Below are positions 7,635 through 14,630 of a stretch of DNA of 22,734 nucleotides, one piece after another. The stretch is from an uncultured Lachnospiraceae bacterium. Its GTDB lineage: Bacteria > Bacillota_A > Clostridia > Lachnospirales > Lachnospiraceae. Below the pieces are notes generated by a model. The model did not search any database and had not been told where the DNA came from. It saw only the letters and a list, made by a program, of their open reading frames with translations. Every line of letters begins with the position of its first letter. Position 1 is the first letter of the stretch. The stretch lies in contig CADBME010000199.1 of NCBI GenBank assembly GCA_902795715.1, forward strand, positions 1 through 22,734, read 5' to 3'. A program made the translations under genes and the position numbers.

Positions 7635-7773
7635 TGTTCTCTCCTCCATTACTCAAGTGTATTATTCAAACACATGCTTCTGCATCTGAAAGATCTTCCT
7701 CCGTCATCCAGTATCCAGAGAAGCCTGAAGACCTGGTAGATAGGGGAATGAAATTCTATGCCGGAATCTCATC
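7635..7773 (-). promoter_or_regulatory. Structured leader of apt, unidentified
   Basis: Between the predicted transcription start and the GTG of apt lie about 139 transcribed bases with no open reading frame. On the minus strand AGGTCTTC can pair with GAAGATCT (8 bp, one G-T), enclosing an inner CTCTG/CGGAG pairing, and GTGT/ACAC forms a small stem nearer the gene. I see no match to the purine riboswitch core or a T-box motif. It may be a plain leader. Confidence 0.3.
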
Positions 7774-7779
7774 TCCTAT

Positions 7780-7809
7780 AGTATAGCAGATTTATCATAC
7801 AAAATACAA
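7780..7809 (-). promoter_or_regulatory. Promoter of apt
   Basis: On the minus strand TTGTAT (7804-7809), an 18-base spacer and TATACT (7780-7785) form a good sigma-A-type promoter, just after the stop of the HAD gene. The predicted start is near 7773. Confidence 0.65.
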
Positions 7810-7814
7810 TGATT

Positions 7815-8684
7815 TTACAAGGAATTCATGCCAAGGGCAAAATGCTCTGCTGCCCGTCCCACTCCATCCTGATCACAGGAAGAAGTAATATAGTCGGCTG
7901 CTTTTAACAATTCCGGAACTGAATTCTCCATGGCAACACCAAGACCGGCCATCCGAATCATTTCAAGGTCATTGTAACCGTCTCCACAAGCCATGATTTC
8001 CTCAGCCGGAATTCCCAGATGACTTCCCAGGGCCAGAAGAGCCTGTCCCTTATTGCAGCTGAAATGATTAATCTCCAGATTATTGGAAAGAGAGGAAGTC
8101 ACACAGATCTGGCTGTCTTTGGAAAGGTCTTGCAAAACCTCCTGCCTAAGCTTTTCATCAGCAAAAAACATGGTAAACTTTTCCACCTGTTTGCCATGAG
8201 CCATCAGCCAGTCTTCCATGCTGTCGATCCGTTTTCTCGAAGCACGGACTAAATCAATGATATGGTGATCAATGCGATACTTTTCCGGATGATCAAAGAA
8301 ACGTCCCTCGCACCAGCCGGCTCCCTCTGCAAAAAAATCATAATAAGTATCATATCGATCCAGCTCCCTGACCAGAGACAGAGCTTTCTCAAAGGAGATT
8401 CCGTTACGATAGATGTATTCATCATTCTCAAGATCGATTACGGCTGCTCCGTTAGCCAGCAGAGCATAGCGCAGGCCTTTCAGCTCCCGTACCTGTTGGG
8501 GAATTCCTCTTTTTGCCCTCCCTGTAGCCGGAGCAAAGACAATTCCCTTTTCCATACAGGTTTCCAAAACTCTTTTTGTATAGTCTGTCAACTTCTTTTC
8601 ACTGTTTAGTAAGGTATTATCAAGATCGGCACCGATCAGTCGGATTTTTCTTCCGCCCGGATCAGGCATTCTGTTTTTATCCAT
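7815..8684 (-). CDS. Cof-type HAD-superfamily phosphatase
   Basis: This 289-residue protein is a HAD hydrolase of the Cof/YidA type, cytoplasmic phosphatases for sugar phosphates, pyridoxal phosphate or flavin nucleotides. Motif I is ADLDNTLLNS with nucleophile Asp20 and Asp22; motif II Thr is in PATGR (52-56); the motif III lysine is Lys212; motif IV is GDGYND (234-239). The middle region (about 85-195) is the type IIB cap. The start follows AGGAGAAGAAA. It lies 86 bases after secDF, with two hairpins in between, and ends just before the apt promoter, so it may be the last gene of the secDF message. The substrate cannot be assigned. Confidence 0.93.
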   Translation of the reverse strand: MDKNRMPDPGGRKIRLIGADLDNTLLNSEKKLTDYTKRVLETCMEKGIVFAPATGRAKRGIPQQVRELKGLRYALLANGAAVIDLENDEYIYRNGISFEKALSLVRELDRYDTYYDFFAEGAGWCEGRFFDHPEKYRIDHHIIDLVRASRKRIDSMEDWLMAHGKQVEKFTMFFADEKLRQEVLQDLSKDSQICVTSSLSNNLEINHFSCNKGQALLALGSHLGIPAEEIMACGDGYNDLEMIRMAGLGVAMENSVPELLKAADYITSSCDQDGVGRAAEHFALGMNSL

Positions 8685-8719
8685 TTTCTTCTCCTAAACT
8701 GTCTCTGCATAGCAGTAGA

Positions 8720-8770
8720 GGCTGCCGCTTTTTTTGCGCGACAGCCCCATAGAACCTGCAGTCCGCAGGC
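8720..8770 (-). other. Two hairpins between secDF and the HAD gene
   Basis: Just after the secDF stop the minus strand has CCTGC-ggact-GCAGG (8756-8770), then GGCTGTCGC paired with GCGGCAGCC (8738-8746 and 8720-8728, one G-T pair) around an A-rich 9-base loop. Neither is followed by a U-tract, so they are not standard intrinsic terminators. They may protect the 3' end of the secDF message or reduce readthrough. Confidence 0.45.
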
Positions 8771-11146
8771 TTATCTCCGGTTTTTCTTTTTGTTCTTTTT
8801 CTTAGAGCTCTTTTTCTTTTTGGGAGAGGACTTCTGGTCTGTTCCGGAATTCAGATCCGAAGCATCCCCTTTGTCGGAACCTTCTTCATGGTTCTCAGCA
8901 AGGGGCTTTTGCTTATTAGACGATTCGGTCTGATCCTTTTTATCTGTTCCCCTGCTCTTACCCTTCTTCTTCCTTTCCTGGACCATTCTCAGATAATACC
9001 AGATGGGACCGGAAATACATACGGATGAATAAGCACCGCAGATAATACCGGCCATCAGGGCCAGAGTGAACTCTTTAATAGAAGCCACACCAATCAGATA
9101 AAGGATAAATATGGTGACAAAAGATGTCAGCGATGTATTGATCGAACGGGTCAGGGTCTGGCTGATACTGGTGTTGACCACCACATCGATTCCCTGCTTG
9201 ACCATCTGGTTATTGCGGAGGTTTTCACGGATACGGTCAAAGATTACGATGGTAGCATTGACCGAATAACCGAGAATGGTCAGCATACATGCGATAAATG
9301 TGTTACCTACCGACAGTCTTGCCACGGAATAGAGGGTAAGGACAACCAGAACGTCATGCATAAGGGCCAGAACCGCGCTGGCACCAAAACGGACATCCTT
9401 AAAGCGGAAGGCAATGTAGATCAGCATAAAGATAACTGAAATGATAACGGCGGTAATGGCGTCACTCTTCATTTCCTGGGAGACACTGGCCGTAATCTCT
9501 TCCGTTTCATACTCTGCAATATCATATTTTCCCTTTAATGCATCTTCCAGTTTCTGTCTTTCATCCAGGGTCAGCTCATTGGTTTTTACGACAATCTGAT
9601 CCGAATTGATAACAGACTGGGTCTGAACCGTTTTTACATCTACAGTGTCTTTTACCGTCTGTTCGATATCTTTTTCCGTACCTTCCGCTACCTTGTCTTT
9701 CATGGTCAGGGTAACGGATGTACCGCCTGAGAACTCCAGATCATAATTGAGAATATTTCCGATCTGACTCTTGTTGATGGGCATAAAGACAAAACCCAGA
9801 AGAATAACAATCAGAGAGGCTGCTATACAGAACTTGCTGGCTTTGACATAATTTCTGACCTTGGCCGGTTTGGCTCTTCCATAGAACTTCTCATCCTGAA
9901 GTCCCAGCTCGTAACAGCTCGTCATCAGACGGCGGGTAATAAAGAGAGCGGTAAACATGGATAAAATGATACCGATAGCCAGAGTCTGGGCAAAACCTTT
10001 TACCGTACCGGATCCTTTGATCCAGAGAACGGCAGCCGCGATCAGGGTGGTAATGTTACCGTCGATAATAGCGGAAAGGGCTTTGGAATAACCTTCATTG
10101 ATGGCGCTGATTACGGTTCTTCCCCCGGCTATTTCCTCCCTGATACGGGTGAAAATGATGACGTTGGCATCGACAGCCATACCGATGGCCAGCAGGATAC
10201 CGGCTATACCCGGCAGGGTAAGGGTTACATTGAAGCCGTTAATGGCCAGAAGGTTCAAAATGATATAAATAACCAGGGCAATACCGGCCAGGAAACCAGG
10301 CAGGTAGTATACCACCGTCATAAAGACAATGATGACTGCGATGCCTATGGCACCGGCTTTTAAGGATGTGGACAGGGCATTGTCACCCAGTCTTGCGCCG
10401 ACTACATTGGAGCGGAGCTCTTTCAGAGAAAGAGAGATGGCACCGATACGAATCTGGGTAGCCAGATTCTCGGCTGCATCATGATCCTCCATACCGGTGA
10501 TGACACATTTTCCATCTGTGATTGCTGTCTGGACAGTAGGAGCACTGATGACTTCCCCATCGTAAATAATGTAGATGGGCTTTCCGATATTGGCAGATGT
10601 TGCCTCGGCAAAAGCCTTGGTTCCCTTCTTGTTCAAAGTCAGGGATACAACATCCTGGGCAATACCATTGTCTTCCTGGCTTGTGGCCTGGGCGTTAGTC
10701 ACTTCCGCTCCGGTCATGACCAGGGTTCCATCCTGGTAGGAGCCGTTAGTTCCATCGGCCAGACGGAATTCCAGGTTACCGGGCCGTCCCAGCTGTTCCA
10801 GAACTTCATTGGCATCATGGAAACCGGGAATCTCAACCGTGATACGGTCATCGCCTTCCCTGTATACTTCCGATTCGGTACTGAAAGCTTCCACACGCTT
10901 TTGCAGCTTGTATTTGGTATCTTCCACATCGGAATCCGTGAATTTCTTGTCTTCAATCTGGTAGGTGATGCTGGCTCCTCCCTGAAGATCCAGACCCTGC
11001 TCAATGTTCTTTGCACTTCCCTTGTGCTCATTTCCCAGACCGTTCAGGACCGTATAGGCACAGAAAATAGATACGATCAGTATCACCAGCAGGTTCAGGA
11101 CAGCCTGCTGTCTGGGATTCGAATTCTTTTTGCCTTTACTCGCCAT
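8771..11146 (-). CDS. secDF: SecD-SecF fusion, Sec translocase accessory subunit
   Basis: This 791-residue membrane protein joins SecD and SecF, which use the proton gradient to help pull proteins through SecYEG. The SecD half (about 1-420) has GLDLQGG (from about residue 51) and the membrane motif GMAVDANVIIFTRIREE. The SecF half has DLEFSGGTS and GYSVNATIVIFDRIREN. Both halves show the usual helix, large extracytoplasmic loop, then helix cluster. About 69 C-terminal residues are strongly basic (KKKKSSKKKNKKK near the end). I choose the ATG at 11146 because AGGAGG lies nine bases before it; the in-frame ATG at 11164 overlaps that site. The start is four bases after the scfB stop, so the two are coupled. 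yajC, its partner subunit, is in the same cluster. Confidence 0.96.
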   Translation of the reverse strand: MASKGKKNSNPRQQAVLNLLVILIVSIFCAYTVLNGLGNEHKGSAKNIEQGLDLQGGASITYQIEDKKFTDSDVEDTKYKLQKRVEAFSTESEVYREGDDRITVEIPGFHDANEVLEQLGRPGNLEFRLADGTNGSYQDGTLVMTGAEVTNAQATSQEDNGIAQDVVSLTLNKKGTKAFAEATSANIGKPIYIIYDGEVISAPTVQTAITDGKCVITGMEDHDAAENLATQIRIGAISLSLKELRSNVVGARLGDNALSTSLKAGAIGIAVIIVFMTVVYYLPGFLAGIALVIYIILNLLAINGFNVTLTLPGIAGILLAIGMAVDANVIIFTRIREEIAGGRTVISAINEGYSKALSAIIDGNITTLIAAAVLWIKGSGTVKGFAQTLAIGIILSMFTALFITRRLMTSCYELGLQDEKFYGRAKPAKVRNYVKASKFCIAASLIVILLGFVFMPINKSQIGNILNYDLEFSGGTSVTLTMKDKVAEGTEKDIEQTVKDTVDVKTVQTQSVINSDQIVVKTNELTLDERQKLEDALKGKYDIAEYETEEITASVSQEMKSDAITAVIISVIFMLIYIAFRFKDVRFGASAVLALMHDVLVVLTLYSVARLSVGNTFIACMLTILGYSVNATIVIFDRIRENLRNNQMVKQGIDVVVNTSISQTLTRSINTSLTSFVTIFILYLIGVASIKEFTLALMAGIICGAYSSVCISGPIWYYLRMVQERKKKGKSRGTDKKDQTESSNKQKPLAENHEEGSDKGDASDLNSGTDQKSSPKKKKSSKKKNKKKNRR

Positions 11147-11150
11147 CTTG

Positions 11151-12506
11151 TTATTCCTCCTCATCCGCTATGGCTGCTTTCAACATGATGGCACATTCCA
11201 CACGCTTGCGTTCCATTTCACAGCTCAGATCGTATGCGTCATCGATTCTTCCGTGGAACTGCCATGAATTGGCAGGACATCCGCCGCTGCAATAAAAGCG
11301 GGCAAAACAATCTCTGCATTTTTTCTTGGTATATACGTTGCAGGACCGGAACTGATCACAGATATCCGGCCGGTCGATGCCCTCATAGACATTTCCCAGA
11401 CGGAAGGATTCCTCTCCTACAAACTGATGGCAGGGATAAAGATCTCCCCATGGCGTAACTGCCATATATTCTGTCCCGCTCCCACAGCCGGACAGTCGCT
11501 TGGCCACACAGGGGCCCCCGCTCAGATCAATCATAAAATGAAAAAAGTTAAATGGATTCCCTTTCCGGTGCCGGTCTATCATTTCCCTGGCCAGACGGTC
11601 ATATTCTTCAAAGATACGGGGAAGGTCCTCCTCCCGGATGGCATAGGGTTCGTCCTCTCCTCCTACAACCGGTTCCATGGAAATCTGCTCAAAGCCCTGA
11701 TCTGCAAGGTGAATGACATCACTGGCGAAATCCAGATTCTTTCTGGTAAAAGTTCCCCGTACGTAATATCGCTGCTGATTGCGGGAACGGGCAAAGCGGA
11801 TAAACTTGGGAAGGATGATGTCATAACTGGGCTTGCCGTTTCTGGTAGGCCGCATGGCATCGTGAACTTCCCTCCGGCCATCGATACTCATAACCACATT
11901 ATCCATTTCCCGGTTGGCGAATTCCATCATCTCATCGTCGAGAATCAGGCCGTTGGTAGTAAAAGTAAAGCGGAAATGTTTGTTCCACTTATCCTCTAAA
12001 GACCGGCCGTATTCGACAATCTCCCGGACCACACCGAAATTCATGGTGGGCTCTCCTCCGAAGAAGTCCACCTCCAGATTCCTGCGGTTTCCTGACTGTC
12101 GAACCAGAAAGTCCATGGCTGCCTTACCCACATCCGAACTCATCAGACACCGGCCGCCCTTGTACTCCCCCTCGCTGGCAAAACAGTATTTGCAGGCCAG
12201 GTTGCAGTCATGGGCGATGTGAAGACAGAGAGCCTTCACCACCGTGCTCCGGTTTTTGATGTCGCGGATATAGTCTTCGTAAATATCCTCCGTATACAGA
12301 AGTCCCTCTTCCTTCAAAGACCGGATCTCCCGGCAGGCTTCCCGAATCTCATCCGGAGGATAGTCCAGCATACCGATGATCTCTTCTTCTTGGTGATCCT
12401 GGTAAAGAGGGATCACATCGTAGGTCAGATCGTCCACCACATGAACCGCACCACTGCAGACATCCATCACAATGTTATAGCCATTGTTTTTATATTGGTG
12501 AATCAA
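11151..12506 (-). CDS. scfB: SCIFF peptide maturase, radical SAM/SPASM thioether synthase
   Basis: This 451-residue enzyme installs Cys-Thr-type thioether cross-links in the SCIFF peptide encoded just upstream. The radical SAM cluster motif CNLACKYC uses Cys101, 105 and 108. Residues near 147-153 carry FFGGEP. The SPASM/twitch region at about 333-438 has Cys at 333, 341, 359, 383, 389, 397, 400, 406, 410 and 429, enough for two auxiliary clusters. I place the start at a TTG codon (12506): GGAGGAG lies seven bases before it and the protein then begins MIHQYKNNGYNIV, the family's usual N-terminus. An upstream TTG at 12512 is only one base from the ribosome binding site. It is separated from scfA by a perfect 13-bp hairpin and is followed four bases later by secDF. 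Confidence 0.95.
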   Translation of the reverse strand: MIHQYKNNGYNIVMDVCSGAVHVVDDLTYDVIPLYQDHQEEEIIGMLDYPPDEIREACREIRSLKEEGLLYTEDIYEDYIRDIKNRSTVVKALCLHIAHDCNLACKYCFASEGEYKGGRCLMSSDVGKAAMDFLVRQSGNRRNLEVDFFGGEPTMNFGVVREIVEYGRSLEDKWNKHFRFTFTTNGLILDDEMMEFANREMDNVVMSIDGRREVHDAMRPTRNGKPSYDIILPKFIRFARSRNQQRYYVRGTFTRKNLDFASDVIHLADQGFEQISMEPVVGGEDEPYAIREEDLPRIFEEYDRLAREMIDRHRKGNPFNFFHFMIDLSGGPCVAKRLSGCGSGTEYMAVTPWGDLYPCHQFVGEESFRLGNVYEGIDRPDICDQFRSCNVYTKKKCRDCFARFYCSGGCPANSWQFHGRIDDAYDLSCEMERKRVECAIMLKAAIADEEE

Positions 12507-12570
12507 AAACAATCTCCTCCATCATCTTATTTACCGATGATGCTCAAGGCACACTCGGATACACACAATA

Positions 12571-12600
12571 CAGGGTGAACAGGCTCTCCTGTTCACCCTG
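12571..12600 (-). other. Perfect hairpin between SCIFF gene and its maturase
   Basis: CAGGGTGAACAGG and CCTGTTCACCCTG form a flawless 13-bp stem with the 4-base loop CTCT. It starts 26 bases after the scfA stop. On the minus strand it is followed by TATTGTGTG, not a U-tract, so it is more likely an mRNA stability or partial-attenuation element than a full terminator. Confidence 0.7.
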
Positions 12601-12626
12601 CGCGGCTGTGTGTCATTATCTCTTTA

Positions 12627-12773
12627 CTATTTCTTATTCTCGCAGGTTTGATTGCCTACGGTACAGGATGTTTTGCAGGCTGACTGACAGGATGTCTGGC
12701 ACTCACCGCATCCACCCTTGCACATGGTGTTTTCATATGTTTTTTTTCCGGTCAATGTCTTGATTCTTTTCAT
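12627..12773 (-). CDS. scfA: SCIFF ranthipeptide precursor
   Basis: This 48-residue peptide belongs to the 'six cysteines in forty-five' family of ribosomally made, thioether-modified peptides (ranthipeptides). The core CGECQTSCQSACKTSC (residues 22-37) is nearly invariant in the family. Cysteines are at 18, 22, 25, 29, 33, 37 and 44: seven rather than six, the extra one being Cys18 in TMCKGG. By comparison with the characterised C. thermocellum peptide CteA, the cross-link would join Cys33 to Thr38. The leader is MKRIKTLTGKKTYENT. The start at 12773 has GGAGGAAATGTTTT before it; a longer frame from 12812 would run through the promoter region. It has its own promoter at 12803-12831, with the maturase downstream. 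Confidence 0.95.
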   Translation of the reverse strand: MKRIKTLTGKKTYENTMCKGGCGECQTSCQSACKTSCTVGNQTCENKK

Positions 12774-12802
12774 AAAACATTTCCTCCATTCATTATTGGT
12801 CC

Positions 12803-12831
12803 AGTATAACACAGGAATCGAAACACATCAA
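12803..12831 (-). promoter_or_regulatory. Promoter of scfA
   Basis: On the minus strand TTGATG (12826-12831), a 17-base spacer and TATACT (12803-12808) with TGT directly before it (extended -10) form a convincing promoter. The predicted start near 12796 gives a leader of about 23 bases. It lies between yajC and scfA, so the peptide can be expressed independently of tgt-yajC. Confidence 0.7.
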
Positions 12832-12860
12832 GTCCTTCACTTCCGGATAATCCGGGCATG

Positions 12861-13169
12861 CTACTGACTCTGGGTCTCGTCCTGGGCTTTCTCGAAATTC
12901 GGTTTCTCAATCGCTGCGATGGCATCTTTCTGCATAGGGATACGGCAGTTCCTGTTATTTCCGAATTCCACGATGACGGTCTGGTCCATGATTCCGATGA
13001 TCACACCGTAAAAACCGGACTTGGTAAGGACGCTGTCCCCCTCAGCCATACTATCGAATAATTCTTTTCTTGCCTGTTCCTGCTTCCTCTGAGGACGGAT
13101 CATCATAAAATACAGGATAAATCCGAATACCACCAGTGTTAATAACATACTATTCATACTTCCACCCAT
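12861..13169 (-). CDS. yajC: Preprotein translocase subunit YajC
   Basis: This 102-residue protein is the small YajC partner of SecDF. One N-terminal membrane helix (about residues 8-24, LLTLVVFGFILYFMMIRP) is followed by the family's IRPQRKQ segment and a small cytoplasmic domain with the GDSVLTKSGFYGVI motif. The ATG at 13169 is preceded by GGAGG with seven bases of spacing; an upstream in-frame ATG at 13202 has no such site. It is 98 bases after tgt, the classic tgt-yajC-secDF order, here interrupted by scfA and scfB. Confidence 0.95.
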   Translation of the reverse strand: MGGSMNSMLLTLVVFGFILYFMMIRPQRKQEQARKELFDSMAEGDSVLTKSGFYGVIIGIMDQTVIVEFGNNRNCRIPMQKDAIAAIEKPNFEKAQDETQSQ

Positions 13170-13267
13170 TTTTAAACCTCCATTATTGAGATGATATGTC
13201 ATCTTGTGACATTAATGATCCTGATTCTTCTTCGAATCCCCGGGAATTCCTGCAGGAGCGAAAGAAA

Positions 13268-14410
13268 TCACCCTTCTCCCCTCTTCTTCCCGGAAAGTCT
13301 TTCTAAAGTTTCTTTCTTAAATGCAAGGAAACGCCCTTCTTCAATCGCCTGTCGTATCTCTTCCATCAGATGATTGTAGAAGTAAAGATTATGCAGGACA
13401 CAAAGGCGCATGGCAAGCATTTCTTTTGCCTTGAAAAGATGACGGATATAAGCTCTGCTGTAGGAACGGCATGCGGGACAGCCGCAGCCCTCCTCGATGG
13501 GCCGGTCATCCAGCTCATATTTCTTATTAAAGAGATTACGCTTGCCATCGTGGGTATAGACATGTCCGTGTCTTCCATTTCTGGAGGGATAGACACAATC
13601 GAAAAAGTCAACTCCACGGCTCACCGCCTCGATGATGTTTTCCGGTGTTCCGACACCCATAAGGTAGACCGGCTTCTCTTGGGGAAGCTCGGGAACAACA
13701 TGGTCTAGGACATCGTACATTTCCTCGTGGGTCTCTCCTACGGCCAGACCGCCTATGGCATATCCCGGAAGATCCATTTCCCGGATTCTTCTGGCATGTT
13801 CGATCCGTACATCGTGAAGAATGCCTCCCTGGTTGATCCCGAAAAGAAGCTGATGAGGATTCACCGTATCTTCAAGGGTATTCAGCTCATCCATTCTGGT
13901 CTTACATCTTTGCAGCCACCTGGTGGTCCTGTCCACTGACTGGACGATATAGTCCCGCTCAGCCTTACTTGGAGGACACTCGTCAAAAGCCATGGCGATA
14001 GTCGATCCCAGATTGGACTGGATCTGCATACTCTCCTCAGGTCCCATGAAAATGTAACGGCCATCAATATGGGACTGAAAGCGGACGCCTTCCTCCTTGA
14101 TCTTTCGAAGACCGGCAAGAGAAAAGACCTGAAAGCCTCCCGAATCAGTAAGGATAGGCCTGTCCCAGGCCATAAAGCGGTGAAGGCCTCCAAACTGCCG
14201 GATTAACCTGTCTCCCGTCCGGACATGCAGGTGATAGGTGTTGGACAGCTGAACCTGAGTTCCGATGGTCCTTAGATCATCCGTGCTGACCGCGCCTTTA
14301 ATGGCACCGACCGTACCCACATTCATAAAAACAGGAGTCTCAATGGTTCCGTGAACAGTTTTCATCCTGCCCCGTTTGGCCAGCCCATCTCTGGCAATTA
14401 CTTTGTACAT
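13268..14410 (-). CDS. tgt: tRNA-guanine transglycosylase (queuine synthesis)
   Basis: This 380-residue enzyme swaps guanine 34 for a queuosine precursor base in tRNAs with GUN anticodons. The catalytic aspartates are Asp89 (LTDSGGFQVFSL) and Asp271 (FDCVYPSRNGRHG). The zinc site is Cys309, Cys311, Cys314 and His340 (CGCPAC...H). GINQGG and GGLAVGE complete the substrate pocket. The start at 14410 follows AAGGAG by five bases; the in-frame ATG at 14428 lies before this site and is unlikely. It is the first gene of the tgt-yajC-scfA-scfB-secDF cluster and has its own promoter and a leader of about 104 bases. Confidence 0.97.
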   Translation of the reverse strand: MYKVIARDGLAKRGRMKTVHGTIETPVFMNVGTVGAIKGAVSTDDLRTIGTQVQLSNTYHLHVRTGDRLIRQFGGLHRFMAWDRPILTDSGGFQVFSLAGLRKIKEEGVRFQSHIDGRYIFMGPEESMQIQSNLGSTIAMAFDECPPSKAERDYIVQSVDRTTRWLQRCKTRMDELNTLEDTVNPHQLLFGINQGGILHDVRIEHARRIREMDLPGYAIGGLAVGETHEEMYDVLDHVVPELPQEKPVYLMGVGTPENIIEAVSRGVDFFDCVYPSRNGRHGHVYTHDGKRNLFNKKYELDDRPIEEGCGCPACRSYSRAYIRHLFKAKEMLAMRLCVLHNLYFYNHLMEEIRQAIEEGRFLAFKKETLERLSGKKRGEG

Positions 14411-14520
14411 AGAATCTCCTTTTTGCATCCGAAACCGCCTTGACGATCCCGGGCGATCACAAATCAGAAGGGGAAATCATCCCATCATCCGCCATCATAA
14501 TCGCAAATTACACAAAGGCT

Positions 14521-14549
14521 ATTGTATCATAAAGGAATAAAATAAACAA
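14521..14549 (-). promoter_or_regulatory. Promoter of tgt
   Basis: On the minus strand TTGTTT (14544-14549), 17 bases, then TACAAT (14521-14526) with TGA before it (extended -10). The predicted start is near 14514. The leader runs about 104 bases to the tgt ATG; I see no recognisable riboswitch in it. Confidence 0.65.
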
Positions 14550-14584
14550 CAATTAGTTTTCTTTTTGAAGAAAAAGCTTTTGAA

Positions 14585-14618
14585 GAAAAATCAAGGCCGT
14601 GAAAGGAAATTCACGGCC
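14585..14618 (-). terminator. Intrinsic terminator after the symporter gene
   Basis: GGCCGTGAA (14595-14603) and TTCACGGCC (14610-14618) form a 9-bp stem with a 6-base loop, followed on the minus strand by TTGATTTTTCTTC. It starts 12 bases after the symporter stop and separates it from the tgt promoter. Confidence 0.85.
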
Positions 14619-14630
14619 TCAGTCATATTC

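Noticed and set aside
10481..11188. Plus-strand open frame opposite secDF (235 codons)
   Set aside because: Antisense shadow of SecD codons; no initiation signal and no family resemblance.
12627..12812. Longer 61-codon form of the SCIFF peptide
   Set aside because: Its first codons overlap the -10 and the predicted transcription start; GGAGG lies before the ATG at 12773.
13170..13267. Possible terminator between tgt and yajC (GAATTCCCGGGGATTC and GATGACATATCATC dyads)
   Set aside because: The dyads are short or imperfect and have no U-tract; tgt and yajC are probably co-transcribed.
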